From Bacteroidales bacterium H3 (lineage in GTDB: Bacteria > Bacteroidota > Bacteroidia > Bacteroidales > Muribaculaceae), in NCBI GenBank assembly GCA_001701135.1, contig DAAN01000030.1, positions 248,001 to 312,000 of the forward strand: 64,000 bases of DNA. The letters run 5' to 3'. Both the position numbers and the translations under genes were made by a program. Below the pieces are notes generated by a model that saw only the letters and a program-made list of their open reading frames with translations, searched no databases and was not told where the DNA came from. Positions 35,515 to 44,145 of this stretch are shown piece after piece (within the stretch, counting starts at the first letter, position 1; each line of letters starts with the position of its first letter).

Positions 35515-37009
35515 ATTTTCCAGCTTTCAGACGCACCCACTGCAAAGCGCAGACTGTAATATATGATATACCGGCCACCAGTGCCACCGGCATAAACAGG
35601 TCGTAGCCTTTCGTGGCCATCTCCGTGACGAGAAACATCGCCATCAGCGGTGCTCGTATGGCGCCGGCGAGGATACCGGCCATCCCCATGAATATAAAGT
35701 CGGGGACATGCAGCTGAATTCCCGGTATTGTGTTGCAGAGAGCGGCATAAGCAAATCCCACCACACTTCCAACCATGATAGTGGGTGCGAAATCGCCCGA
35801 TACACCACCTCCCGAGTTTGACGAAGATGTGGCGAACGGTTTAGCCAGCATAACGGCCAGTGCGAGCAACAGCAGCCACCATGGATGTGCGGCCGCCATC
35901 GGGAATATACCGCCCGCGGCAATCACACTATAATCTGTGTCGAGCAGTTTTCCCACCGACCCGTATCCTTCGCCATAAAGCATCGGGAACATAAACGCCA
36001 GCACGCCTGCGGTGACGCCCGCCACAAGTGCCCGCGTCCACACGTTGCGCATCTTCTCCAGATAGTTCCGCACAAAGGTCATAATAGCAGAGAAATATGT
36101 GGAATAGATGCCGCAGAACACTCCGAAAAGCAATATCAACGGGAAATTGCCCATAGAGATGGCCGCCTCGTGGTGAAAAGCAATGTCAGGTGTACAGCCC
36201 GAAAGCAGATATGCCGATACTGCCGAGGCAACGCATGCTAAAAACAGAGCCGCCACAGAGAATATATTCATTTCTATACAGAGCACCTCCACGGTAAACA
36301 GCACTCCTCCGATCGGAGCTTTGAATATTCCGGCAATACCTGCGCCCGCACCGATAGCCGTCATAACCCTCACCGCTCGCGGCGACAGCCCGAACTTCGA
36401 CGCTATGTTGCTGCCGAGTGCCGCTCCGGTATATGCTATCGGGCCTTCCGAGCCGGCCGAACCGCCGAATCCCAAAGTGATTGTGGCGGCAATCATTGGC
36501 TGATAGGTCAGTGAAACAGGCAGATATGTGCGGTGCCGCACAAAGTCGTAGTTGATGCGCTCCACTCCATGGCTGATTTCGCGATGAAGCAGATATTGCT
36601 GATAGGCGCTAACCGCAAGGAATCCGGCCACAGGGAGCAGCAACAGCATCCAGTTGTGAGAGGTATCGCTGAAACCCGATGTGAGCCACCCGCTGAGAAG
36701 GGCTATACACCATTTGAGCAGAGCCGCGGCACTCCCAGTCACCACCCCCACAAACAGCGCCGTAAGCATAAGTGTCGCCCTTTCCGCCGCCGTCGAGCCG
36801 AGACGGCTCGAAGTGCGTTGTGCCGCTCCGGGAAAACGTTCGGCAAATGTCAGACCATAACCCTTTACATCCCATCGCCTTTCAGGAGGATACAGAAATC
36901 TCTGAAACGCGGAAAAGAGTCTCTTTTCGCGACTGGATTTTCCGGGTCCGGAGTTGTCCGACATAATATTATTTTCGGGTGTAGAGGTCACTTCACAGAG
37001 TTGAAACAT
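35513..37009 (-). CDS. ClC-family chloride channel/transporter
   Basis: A 498-residue inner-membrane protein with the ClC signatures G-S-E-G-P (gating Glu), GIFKAPIGG and SGDFAPTIMVG. No CBS domains follow. With the gating glutamate kept, a chloride/proton exchanger is more likely than a passive channel, but this is family inference. The first ATG is at 37009; an internal ATG at 36964 gives a more natural start (MSDNSGPG) and would leave room for a promoter, so the first 15 residues are uncertain. Confidence 0.9.
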   Translation of the reverse strand: MFQLCEVTSTPENNIMSDNSGPGKSSREKRLFSAFQRFLYPPERRWDVKGYGLTFAERFPGAAQRTSSRLGSTAAERATLMLTALFVGVVTGSAAALLKWCIALLSGWLTSGFSDTSHNWMLLLLPVAGFLAVSAYQQYLLHREISHGVERINYDFVRHRTYLPVSLTYQPMIAATITLGFGGSAGSEGPIAYTGAALGSNIASKFGLSPRAVRVMTAIGAGAGIAGIFKAPIGGVLFTVEVLCIEMNIFSVAALFLACVASAVSAYLLSGCTPDIAFHHEAAISMGNFPLILLFGVFCGIYSTYFSAIMTFVRNYLEKMRNVWTRALVAGVTAGVLAFMFPMLYGEGYGSVGKLLDTDYSVIAAGGIFPMAAAHPWWLLLLALAVMLAKPFATSSSNSGGGVSGDFAPTIMVGSVVGFAYAALCNTIPGIQLHVPDFIFMGMAGILAGAIRAPLMAMFLVTEMATKGYDLFMPVALVAGISYITVCALQWVRLKAGK

Positions 37010-37056
37010 TCATTATAAATAATAACCCCGCAGCCCCTCCGATAGTTTACAAAAAA

Positions 37057-37088
37057 ACCGCTGCCACATCAATATCGGTGGCAGCGGT
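37057..37088 (-). terminator. Rho-independent terminator of the thioredoxin-fold gene
   Basis: An 11-bp GC-rich stem (37057-37067 with 37078-37088) is followed on the minus strand by a run of seven T, ending the transcript of the gene at 37117-37689 before the ClC gene. Confidence 0.85.
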
Positions 37089-37116
37089 AGATAATCAGTT
37101 TTTACCAATGTCAAAA

Positions 37117-37689
37117 TCAGGAACGACTTAACAGCAAGCGCAGAGAGAATTCGTCGGGATCAGCCATAACAAGGCGTCCTTCGGGATCGATTACAAATGT
37201 GCGAAGCCCTTTCTCCATTGCAAAAGCCTTGCAGATACGCTCTGCGTCGGCAGCCGAAGCCACACGGCTCTGTGTGCTTCCTTGAAGATTGTCGAGGCGG
37301 ACAGTTTCCGCCATCATCTCCGGCGATTTGTCGAGATTCACCGACAATACTTCAACCTGTGTGTTGTTGCCGAGAGTGTAATTCCCGGCGGAAGTGCGAA
37401 ATTCAATTTCAGCATCATTGCCGCTTTTGTCGCAAGCGGTGCTGTCGTCACTGACCATGGAGGCAATGCGGGTCTGATCCATACGCGAAACAGGGTCGGT
37501 CGAGGCCCAGAACGAAAGCACTACCCATTTACCCCGGTAAGCATCGAGCGAAATGCGCGAGCCCTGCTGCTCTACAACCACAGCGGGGGTCTCTTCGCCA
37601 AAGCGGGCGGTGCGGTGGTCATCGACGGCCGCAGAGACCGAGGTAAACAAAACGACGAGTCCGGCAATGAGAATCATTGTCTTCTTCAT
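37117..37689 (-). CDS. Thioredoxin-fold (TlpA/AhpC-like) exported protein without redox cysteines
   Basis: A 190-residue protein with signal peptide (MKKTMILIAGLVVLFTSVSAA). The strand-helix region GKWVVLSFWASTDPVSR matches the thioredoxin/TlpA active-site loop, but the W-C-x-x-C is replaced by W-A-S-T-D-P. The C-terminal LRTFVIDPEGRLV is the usual TlpA strand with cis-like proline context. It is therefore probably not an oxidoreductase and may act as a binding or scaffolding protein. An in-frame GTG at 37806 would add 39 residues ahead of the signal peptide and is rejected. Confidence 0.8.
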   Translation of the reverse strand: MKKTMILIAGLVVLFTSVSAAVDDHRTARFGEETPAVVVEQQGSRISLDAYRGKWVVLSFWASTDPVSRMDQTRIASMVSDDSTACDKSGNDAEIEFRTSAGNYTLGNNTQVEVLSVNLDKSPEMMAETVRLDNLQGSTQSRVASAADAERICKAFAMEKGLRTFVIDPEGRLVMADPDEFSLRLLLSRS

Positions 37690-37825
37690 TACATTTTGTT
37701 GAGGTTCATAATTAAGGTTTCCGGGAAAAAATCCCTTTACGGGAGGAGAGTTTACACCGGTAACCTTGCCGATTTTCGGCCCGGTTGCCGCCTCTGCGGC
37801 ATCCACTTATTTACTCTTTCGGGCA

Positions 37826-37857
37826 CAAAGTTACCAAATAAAAACCATACAGCCAAA
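37826..37857 (-). promoter_or_regulatory. Promoter of the thioredoxin-fold gene
   Basis: On the minus strand TTTG (37857-37854) and TAACTTTG (37833-37826) are separated by 20 bases, an exact match to the Bacteroidota consensus layout. Confidence 0.75.
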
Positions 37858-37900
37858 TTTATCCGTTTAACACTCACCACTTTACGCATTTCAGCCAACA

Positions 37901-37936
37901 AAAAAGCGGGCGAGAGGCCTCTCTCGCCCGCTTTTT
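37901..37936 (-). terminator. 16-bp hairpin terminator after the symporter gene
   Basis: Arms 37901-37916 and 37921-37936 pair perfectly with a 4-base loop; five A and five T flank a GC-rich core, so it can end transcription in either direction. It lies about 60 bases after the symporter stop codon. Confidence 0.85.
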
Positions 37937-37994
37937 AAGCCCATCGTTAAAACATGTTAAGCAACATATTTTTATAGCATTTCAACGATCCATT

Positions 37995-39215
37995 TCAACG
38001 GTTCGGATACTGAACCTTGGCTCCTTCGGAGTCGGTTCCGGCCTTGCGGTGTCGGCGTCCGAAGAAGTGATCGAGAATCACGGCAAGGGCGCCGTCGCCG
38101 GTGACATTGCAGGCGGTGCCGAAGCTGTCCATGGCTATGTAGAGCGCTATCATCAGCGCTATCATCTCCTTGTCGAATCCCAAAATGGTGCTGAGCAACC
38201 CCAGCGATGCCATTATGGCTCCTCCGGGTATGCCCGGGGCCGCTATCATGGTGATTCCGAGCATTCCCACGAAATTGACAAACAGGCCGAGGTCATGAGG
38301 CTGGCCGTGCATCACGCAGATTGCCAGCGCACAGGCGGTGATTTTCAATGCCGAACCCGACATGTGGATCGTGGCGCATAGCGGCACGGTGAATCCGGCC
38401 ACATCCTCGTCTACTCCGAGTTGCACTGTCTGTTTAAGTGTTACAGGAATAGTGGCGGCCGAGCTCTGCGTGCCTAATGCCGTGAAATATGCCGGAAGCA
38501 TGGTGCGGAGCATTTTAAACGGATTCCTGCGGTTGAACAGTGACGCAAGGCCATACTGGAGCACGAGGATAAAGATATGCAGCAGAAATATCACGGCAAT
38601 AACTTTCGCGAAAGTTACGAGCACGGTAGCCACCTGCCCCTGGACCGTCATATCAAGGAAGATGCCGAAGATATAGAATGGCAAAAGGGGAATTATCGCC
38701 ACTGAGATGGTTTTAGACACGATGGTGCGCAATTCATCAAAAAATCCGCGCATGCTGTTGCTTTTGAGAAACGCGATGCCGAGGCCAAGCATGAACGACA
38801 GCACCAGCGCGGTCATCACTCCCATCAACGGAGGTATGTCGACCGTGAAATATGGCGCCACGGCAGCGGGATTGTCAACCGCGGCAACATTCTCCTCGCC
38901 GCCAATCAGCCACGGGAATGCCACCGCACCCGTGAGATATGCCAGCAACCCGGCGAAAAATGTTGCCATATAAGCCAGAACGGCCGTGGCGACCAACAGT
39001 TTACCTGCACGTGAGCCGACATCAGCTATTGCAGGAGTCACAAATCCCACTATAATCAACGGAATGATAAAGCCGAGAAACTGCGAGAAGATGGCATTGA
39101 ACGTGGCGCAAATCCGGGCCAGCCACTCAGGCGCAATAAATCCTGTGAGAATACCTGCCGCAATGGCAATGATAATGCGGCCCAGAAGGCCTATCCTGAA
39201 TTTTTTTGTCTTCAT
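37995..39215 (-). CDS. Dicarboxylate/amino acid:cation symporter (DAACS family)
   Basis: A 406-residue membrane protein with about eight helices. The family's serine-rich loop reads GTQSSAATIPVT and the substrate-binding motif region is MDSFGTACNVTGDGA, close to the (N)MDGT and NVxGD motifs of GltP/DctA/SstT. It imports glutamate, serine or C4-dicarboxylates with sodium or protons; which one cannot be told. It has its own promoter and terminator, so it is a single-gene unit. Confidence 0.9.
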   Translation of the reverse strand: MKTKKFRIGLLGRIIIAIAAGILTGFIAPEWLARICATFNAIFSQFLGFIIPLIIVGFVTPAIADVGSRAGKLLVATAVLAYMATFFAGLLAYLTGAVAFPWLIGGEENVAAVDNPAAVAPYFTVDIPPLMGVMTALVLSFMLGLGIAFLKSNSMRGFFDELRTIVSKTISVAIIPLLPFYIFGIFLDMTVQGQVATVLVTFAKVIAVIFLLHIFILVLQYGLASLFNRRNPFKMLRTMLPAYFTALGTQSSAATIPVTLKQTVQLGVDEDVAGFTVPLCATIHMSGSALKITACALAICVMHGQPHDLGLFVNFVGMLGITMIAAPGIPGGAIMASLGLLSTILGFDKEMIALMIALYIAMDSFGTACNVTGDGALAVILDHFFGRRHRKAGTDSEGAKVQYPNR

Positions 39216-39285
39216 ATTTCGGGTGGGTGCTCTGATTATCTCCTGTCAAATCAAGCGTTTCGTTTAAAAGGAATTATCCCGACAA

Positions 39286-39317
39286 CAAATTTAAACAAAA
39301 GATCGCTCCCACACAAC
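39286..39317 (-). promoter_or_regulatory. Promoter of the symporter gene
   Basis: On the minus strand TAAATTTG (39293-39286) fits TAnnTTTG, with GTTG (39317-39314, one mismatch to TTTG) 20 bases upstream. Confidence 0.55.
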
Positions 39318-39368
39318 AGACCCGCCGTCATTATCGTTAATAATTAAGATACATCACTATTTTTTAAC

Positions 39369-40754
39369 ATGAGCAACAACAGTAATTCCACGAATTTCTG
39401 GACAAGGTTCGCAAATTTCATGCAGAACTATTTCGCCCTGAATCCCTACATCATCACACAGGCCGAAGCCGAGCAGTCAATCCGCGAAGGGGTGTCGTTT
39501 CGTGGCACAAACCTGTTCATCCTTGTGCTGGCCATCTTCATCGCGTCGCTCGGGCTTAACACCAACTCTACGGCAGTGATTATCGGCGCCATGCTCATCT
39601 CGCCGCTCATGGGGCCCATCATCGGACTCGGACTCGGAGTCGGCATCACCGATTTCGAGCTGATCAAACAGTCGTTCCGCAATCTGGTTATCGCCGCCAT
39701 CTTTTCAGTGGCCGCCTCGTGCGTCTACTTCATCATATCGCCTGTGGCCGAAGGACACAGCGAACTGCTTGCGCGCACCTCACCTACAATCTACGATGTG
39801 CTCATCGCCATCTTCGGCGGCGGTGCCGGCATCGTGGCCATCTGTTCAAAAAACAAGGGAAACGTGATACCGGGCGTTGCCATCGCGACCGCCCTTATGC
39901 CCCCGCTCTGCACCGCCGGCTACGGTCTTGCCACGCTGCAGATGCACTATTTCCTCGGAGCCACCTATCTGTTCCTCATCAACTCCATCTTCATCTGTCT
40001 TGCCACATTCATCGGCGTAAAATATTTCAAATTCAAAGCAAAACCCACCGACAACCCTGCCCGCGCACACCGCATCCGCAGCTGGATCTACGCCATCGCC
40101 ATCCTCGCCATCCTCCCCAGCATCTGGCTCACATATCTGATGTTCCGACAGAATACCTTCCAGCTCAATGCCGACCGATTTGTGGCTCAGGAGTGCAAAT
40201 GGCCCGATACCCACGTGCTCTCATCCACCGAAAACTGGAATAAAACGGGAAAGACCATCAACCTAACTCTAATAGGCAAGGTGATGCCCCAGGACTCTCT
40301 GACCCTGGCTCTCACATCACGTTTGAAATTCTACGGCCTGCAGGGCACAAGTATAAAAATATTTCAGGGCGACATGTCGTCCGCACAGGCCAGCCAGATG
40401 CAACAGACATCATCCATGAAAGATGTGTTTGAAATTTCGCAGAACGCTCTTGCCGCCAAACAGACCGAAATCGACTCACTTCGCAACATCATCGCCCTCG
40501 ACCGCGAGGCCATGGGCGGTGCCATCGACATCCTTCCGGAACTTAAAGTGGTGTTTCCGCATATCGAAAACATTGCCGTCACCCGCGCCGTCTTCGCAAA
40601 TCTGAAAGACAACAGACTCGACACAGTCAACGTCGCAATGGTTTACGCCTCCGACCTCAGCCATTCGCAGCGCCGCGAACTCACACGTTATCTCGAGGCC
40701 CGTCTGCGCACCCGCTCCATCAAGGTGGTAAAAGTTGACAGAGATATTCCCTGA
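39369..40754 (+). CDS. DUF389 membrane protein (TIGR00341-like)
   Basis: A 461-residue protein. The N-terminal two-thirds contain about six membrane helices with the DUF389 signatures NTNSTAVIIGAMLISPLMGP and PGVAIATALMPPLCTAGYG. The C-terminal part from about residue 270 is soluble and helical, including a likely periplasmic or cytosolic domain. DUF389 proteins are widespread and their function is not settled. The gene precedes the ribosomal operon but is separated from it by a hairpin and a strong promoter. Confidence 0.88.
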   Translation: MSNNSNSTNFWTRFANFMQNYFALNPYIITQAEAEQSIREGVSFRGTNLFILVLAIFIASLGLNTNSTAVIIGAMLISPLMGPIIGLGLGVGITDFELIKQSFRNLVIAAIFSVAASCVYFIISPVAEGHSELLARTSPTIYDVLIAIFGGGAGIVAICSKNKGNVIPGVAIATALMPPLCTAGYGLATLQMHYFLGATYLFLINSIFICLATFIGVKYFKFKAKPTDNPARAHRIRSWIYAIAILAILPSIWLTYLMFRQNTFQLNADRFVAQECKWPDTHVLSSTENWNKTGKTINLTLIGKVMPQDSLTLALTSRLKFYGLQGTSIKIFQGDMSSAQASQMQQTSSMKDVFEISQNALAAKQTEIDSLRNIIALDREAMGGAIDILPELKVVFPHIENIAVTRAVFANLKDNRLDTVNVAMVYASDLSHSQRRELTRYLEARLRTRSIKVVKVDRDIP

Positions 40755-40800
40755 CACGATACATTAAATGTAAGGGAATATGCACGGAGTGTGTCAGGGA
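40750..40800 (+). terminator. Possible hairpin after the DUF389 gene
   Basis: CCCTGACAC (40750-40758) pairs with GTGTCAGGG (40792-40800), with a small inner hairpin (TACAT/ATGTA) inside. There is no T-run, so termination is uncertain. Directly after it the unit GTCAGGGA is repeated twice (40794-40809). Confidence 0.4.
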
Positions 40801-40812
40801 GTCAGGGAAAAA

Positions 40813-40844
40813 TTTGGATATTTCGCTGATTATTCGTACCTTTG
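40813..40844 (+). promoter_or_regulatory. Promoter of the L13-S9 operon
   Basis: TTTG (40813-40816) and TACCTTTG (40837-40844) are separated by 20 bases, a full match to the Bacteroidota consensus. The predicted leader to the L13 start is about 100 bases. Confidence 0.8.
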
Positions 40845-40873
40845 CACTCCGAATGCTATCCAAATCTCGTTTC

Positions 40874-40925
40874 GGCCGGATCTCAACTCTCCTTTGGCCG
40901 GGTGAGTTGCGGTCATAAGGCCGGC
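40874..40925 (+). promoter_or_regulatory. Candidate L13 leader RNA
   Basis: Within the leader, CAACTC (40884-40889) pairs with GAGTTG (40904-40909), and an outer GCCGG (40875-40879) pairs with CCGGC (40921-40925). GGCCGG occurs three times (40874, 40896, 40919), allowing alternative pairings. This fits an autoregulatory ribosomal-protein leader, but the assignment is inference. Confidence 0.45.
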
Positions 40926-40953
40926 TAATCATTTATTAATTAATCTTTTAGAA

Positions 40954-41433
40954 GTGGATACTTTAAGCTACAAAACAATCACCCCCAACGCCGCAAGCGT
41001 CGAAAAGGAATGGGTTGTCGTCGATGCCACCGATCAGGTGCTCGGCCGTTTCTGTTCCAAAGTCGCCAAAATTCTCCGCGGCAAGAACAAGCCCAGCTAC
41101 TCCCCCAACGTGGAGTGCGGCGACAACGTCATCATCATCAACGCCGACAAGATCATCCTCACCGGCAATAAGATGACCGACAAAATCTATCTTCGTTACA
41201 CCGGCTACCCCGGCGGTCAGCGCAAGTCGACCCCCGAAGTGCTGATGAAGAAATCTTACAACAAGCACCTCAAACCCGGCATGCACCCCCTCTTCCTCCA
41301 CGTGATGAAGGGTATGCTTCCCAAAAACCGCCTCGGCCGTCAGCTCATCAAGAATGTGCACATCTACAACGGCGCGAACCATCCCCACGAGGCTCAGAAC
41401 CCCAAGGTGCTTGACATCAACACCGTTAAATAA
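40954..41433 (+). CDS. rplM: 50S ribosomal protein L13
   Basis: A 159-residue L13, recognised by WVVVDATDQVLGRFCSKVAK, GDNVIIINADKI, KIYLRYTGYPGG and the MLPKNRLGRQ motif. The start codon is GTG (VDTLSYKT), as in other Bacteroidales L13 genes. It is slightly longer than E. coli L13 (142), with a C-terminal extension. It is followed 37 bases later by S9. Confidence 0.97.
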   Translation: MDTLSYKTITPNAASVEKEWVVVDATDQVLGRFCSKVAKILRGKNKPSYSPNVECGDNVIIINADKIILTGNKMTDKIYLRYTGYPGGQRKSTPEVLMKKSYNKHLKPGMHPLFLHVMKGMLPKNRLGRQLIKNVHIYNGANHPHEAQNPKVLDINTVK

Positions 41434-41470
41434 TCCAGTTGCCCCAACTTAACAATCACAGAAACCTATT

Positions 41471-41869
41471 ATGGAATCAGTTAATGCAGTAGGCCGCCGC
41501 AAGGCCGCCGTAGCCCGCGTTATTGTCAAGGAAGGCAACGGCGCCATCAACATCACCTGCAACCACGCCCGTCGCACCCTCGACAAGTACTTCCCCTCGT
41601 CGATTCTCCAGTACATCGTGCTCCAGCCCCTCAAGACTCTTGACTGCACCGACAAATACGACATCTCGGTCAACATCGACGGCGGCGGTTACAAAGGCCA
41701 GGCCGAGGCTCTCCGTCTCGCCATCGCCCGCGCTCTGGTGAAGATCAACCCCGAAGACAAGTCGGCTCTCCGCGCCGAAGGCTTCATGACCCGCGACCCC
41801 CGCGTTGTGGAACGCAAGAAACCCGGCCAGCCCAAAGCACGCAAACGCTTCCAGTTCTCGAAGCGCTAA
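41471..41869 (+). CDS. rpsI: 30S ribosomal protein S9
   Basis: A 132-residue S9 with the N-terminal VGRRKAAVARV, the central GGGYKGQAEALRLAIARAL and the C-terminal KKPGQPKARKRFQFSKR that ends in the universally conserved Lys-Arg reaching the P-site tRNA. Confidence 0.98.
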   Translation: MESVNAVGRRKAAVARVIVKEGNGAINITCNHARRTLDKYFPSSILQYIVLQPLKTLDCTDKYDISVNIDGGGYKGQAEALRLAIARALVKINPEDKSALRAEGFMTRDPRVVERKKPGQPKARKRFQFSKR

Positions 41870-41930
41870 TCTGCTTTATCTTCCGCAATCCTTTCTCTCC
41901 CGCCCCCTCTCCCTCCGAGTTTAGTATCTA

Positions 41931-41967
41931 AATCCCCGGGATGGACCACGTTCCCTACCTTGGGATT
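41931..41967 (+). promoter_or_regulatory. Candidate S2 leader hairpin
   Basis: AATCCC (41931-41936) pairs with GGGATT (41962-41967), and inside it GGGA (41938-41941) pairs with TCCC (41952-41955). It lies about 40 bases before the rpsB start, where an S2-binding leader would be expected. No direct proof of function. Confidence 0.35.
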
Positions 41968-42004
41968 GTAATCCAAAAGAACGTAAACACATCTTTTACA
42001 AAAA

Positions 42005-42844
42005 ATGGCTACACCCACTTTTGATCAGCTCCTTGAAGCAGGTTGCCACTTCGGCCACCTCAAGCGCAAATGGAACCCCGCTATGGCTCCCTACATCTTC
42101 ATGGAGCGCAATGGTATCCACATTCTCGATCTTTACAAGACTTCCGCCAAGCTCGAAGAAGCTGCCGAAGCTCTCAAACAGATAGCAAAACAGGGCAAGA
42201 AGGTTCTCTTCGTCGCCACAAAAAAACAGGCCAAACAAGTTACCGCCGACAAAGCTCAGAGCATAGGCATGCCCTACGTGATCGAGCGCTGGCCCGGCGG
42301 CATGCTCACCAACTTCCCCACCATCCGCAAGGCTGTCAAGAAGATGGCCAACATCGACAAGATGACCAAGGACGGCACTTTCGACAACCTCTCCAAGCGT
42401 GAGAAACTCCAGATCTCGCGTCAGCGCGCAAAACTCGACAAGACTCTCGGCTCCATCGCCGACCTCAACCGTCTCCCCTCCGCGCTCTTCGTTGTCGACG
42501 TGATGAAAGAGCACATCGCTGTTTCTGAAGCCAACCGCCTCGGCATCCCCGTGTTCGCTATGGTCGACACCAACTCCAACCCCAACGACGTAGACTTTGT
42601 GATCCCCGCCAACGACGACGCCAGCAAGTCGATCGAGCTTATCCTCGACACCATCTGCTCCGCAATGGCCGAAGGTCTCGAAGAGCGCAAGGTTGAAAAA
42701 GCCGACTCCAACGCAGCCGCTGCCGAAGGCGAAGCCGCTCCCCGCCAGCGTCGCCGCGCCGTTCGCAAGAACGACGACGCCGAAGCCGAAGCTCCCGCAG
42801 CTGAAGAAGCTCCTGCAGCCGAGGACGCACCCGCAGCCGAATAA
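42005..42844 (+). CDS. rpsB: 30S ribosomal protein S2
   Basis: A 279-residue S2 recognised by LLEAGCHFGHLKRKWNPAMAPYIF, RWPGGMLTNF and FAMVDTNSNPNDVDFVIPANDD. After about residue 235 comes an Ala/Glu/Pro-rich acidic tail (repeats of EAPAAE) that E. coli S2 lacks; such tails are common in Bacteroidota S2. Confidence 0.98.
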   Translation: MATPTFDQLLEAGCHFGHLKRKWNPAMAPYIFMERNGIHILDLYKTSAKLEEAAEALKQIAKQGKKVLFVATKKQAKQVTADKAQSIGMPYVIERWPGGMLTNFPTIRKAVKKMANIDKMTKDGTFDNLSKREKLQISRQRAKLDKTLGSIADLNRLPSALFVVDVMKEHIAVSEANRLGIPVFAMVDTNSNPNDVDFVIPANDDASKSIELILDTICSAMAEGLEERKVEKADSNAAAAEGEAAPRQRRRAVRKNDDAEAEAPAAEEAPAAEDAPAAE

Positions 42845-42928
42845 TCCGGCCGACAGCAATCAGGGAAGCCGCCCCGGCGGCTCCCCGCTTTTACCAATTT
42901 ACACCAAACGCTTAAAATTACTACAGAT

Positions 42929-43921
42929 ATGGCAGTAACAATGGCAGAAATCACCAAGCTGCGCCACCTCACCTCGGCCGGCCTGATGGACTGCAAGAAA
43001 GCACTCGCAGAGACCAACGGCGACATCGAGGCCGCCGTGGAGATTCTCCGCAAGAAGGGCCAGGCTGTCGCAGCCAAGCGCGAAGACCGCGTGGCTGCCG
43101 AAGGCTGCGTGCTCGCCAAGCACGAAGGCAACTTCGCCGCTATCGTTTCGCTCCAGTGCGAGACTGACTTCGTTGCCAAGAACGAAGGTTTCGTCAACCT
43201 CACCAAGAAGCTCCTCGACCTGGCCATGGCCAACAAGTGCAAGAGCCTCGACGAGCTCAAAGCCGTCACTGTCGACGGCCGCACCGTAGCCGACCTCGTT
43301 ATCGAGGAAGGCGGCAAGACCGGCGAAAAGACCGAAATCGGCGCTTACGAATATCTCGAGGCTCCCTCCACCACTTCTTACAACCACCTCGGCAACAAAC
43401 TCGCCACCATCGCAGGTTTCAACCTCGAAGGCGTCGACGCTCAGGTCGGCAAGGACGTGGCCATGCAGGTTGCTTCCATGAACCCCATCGCCGTTGACCG
43501 CGACAGCGTGGCAAAATCGATTGTCGAGGCCGAATACAACGTGGCCGTAGAGAAGACCAAGGAAGAGCAGGTTAAGAAAGCTGTCGAAGCAGCTCTCAAG
43601 AAAGCCGGCATCAACCCCAACCTCGTCGACTCCGAAGACCACATCAGCTCCAACATCGCAAAGGGCTGGCTCACCGAAGAGGAAGCCGACAAGGCTCGCA
43701 AGATCGCCAAGGAAACCGCCGAAGCAAAGGCAGCAAACCTGCCCGAGCAGATGATCCAGAACATCGCCAACGGCCGTGTCAACAAGTTCTACAAGGAAAA
43801 CTGCCTTATGGAACAGGAATTCATCAAAGACGGCAACCTCACAATCGGCAAATACCTCGAGCAGGCTCAGAAAGGCCTCGTGGTAGTTACCTTCAAACGT
43901 GTCAACCTCAACGAGGACTAA
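42929..43921 (+). CDS. tsf: Elongation factor Ts
   Basis: A 330-residue EF-Ts, the nucleotide exchange factor for EF-Tu. It shows the N-terminal UBA-like domain ([20 protein letters not shown]), the exchange motif [12 protein letters not shown], and a C-terminal module ([15 protein letters not shown]). It is longer than E. coli Ts (283), through an insert in the core. The usual pairing with rpsB is present, with an 84-base gap. Confidence 0.97.
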   Translation: MAVTMAEITKLRHLTSAGLMDCKKALAETNGDIEAAVEILRKKGQAVAAKREDRVAAEGCVLAKHEGNFAAIVSLQCETDFVAKNEGFVNLTKKLLDLAMANKCKSLDELKAVTVDGRTVADLVIEEGGKTGEKTEIGAYEYLEAPSTTSYNHLGNKLATIAGFNLEGVDAQVGKDVAMQVASMNPIAVDRDSVAKSIVEAEYNVAVEKTKEEQVKKAVEAALKKAGINPNLVDSEDHISSNIAKGWLTEEEADKARKIAKETAEAKAANLPEQMIQNIANGRVNKFYKENCLMEQEFIKDGNLTIGKYLEQAQKGLVVVTFKRVNLNED

Positions 43922-43984
43922 TCGCCCGTAAACAAGGTAACGACATCGCCCGTAACGATGTCTGATTATCATTCTGATTATATA

Positions 43985-44028
43985 GCGGCGGATGCTCCGG
44001 TTCATTTCGGAACATCCGCCGCCGTTTT
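43985..44028 (+). terminator. Rho-independent terminator of the rpsB-tsf operon
   Basis: A GC-rich stem (GCGGCGGATG at 43985-43994 with its complement at 44013-44022, plus an inner TCCG/CGGA after one mismatch) is followed by CGTTTT. A small extra hairpin lies before it (43942-43962). Confidence 0.85.
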
Positions 44029-44095
44029 CAGCTGCCGTTTTCAGCTTTTTTCTGCAAATAACTGACTAAAGTGACTAAGTTTACAATTATTTTTG

Positions 44096-44103
44096 TAACT
44101 TTG
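44096..44103 (+). promoter_or_regulatory. -7 box (TAACTTTG) before the GH3 gene
   Basis: A perfect TAnnTTTG box 42 bases before the ATG; the -33 element is not clear. Confidence 0.5.
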
Positions 44104-44145
44104 AGGCAAATATAAACCCAAGGTTCAAGCAATTCAATACCTTCC

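Larger units (their letters stand above)
37690..37994. other. Intergenic region with a promoter and a terminator
   Basis: This gap of about 305 bases holds a minus-strand promoter (37826-37857) and the terminator after the symporter gene (37901-37936). The leader from the predicted start to the ATG at 37689 is about 130 bases. I see no further gene in it. Confidence 0.6.

Noticed and set aside
42899..44005. Long minus-strand frame opposite tsf
   Set aside because: Antisense shadow of a highly biased ribosomal-type gene; composition is Val/Gly/Leu repeats without a family match.
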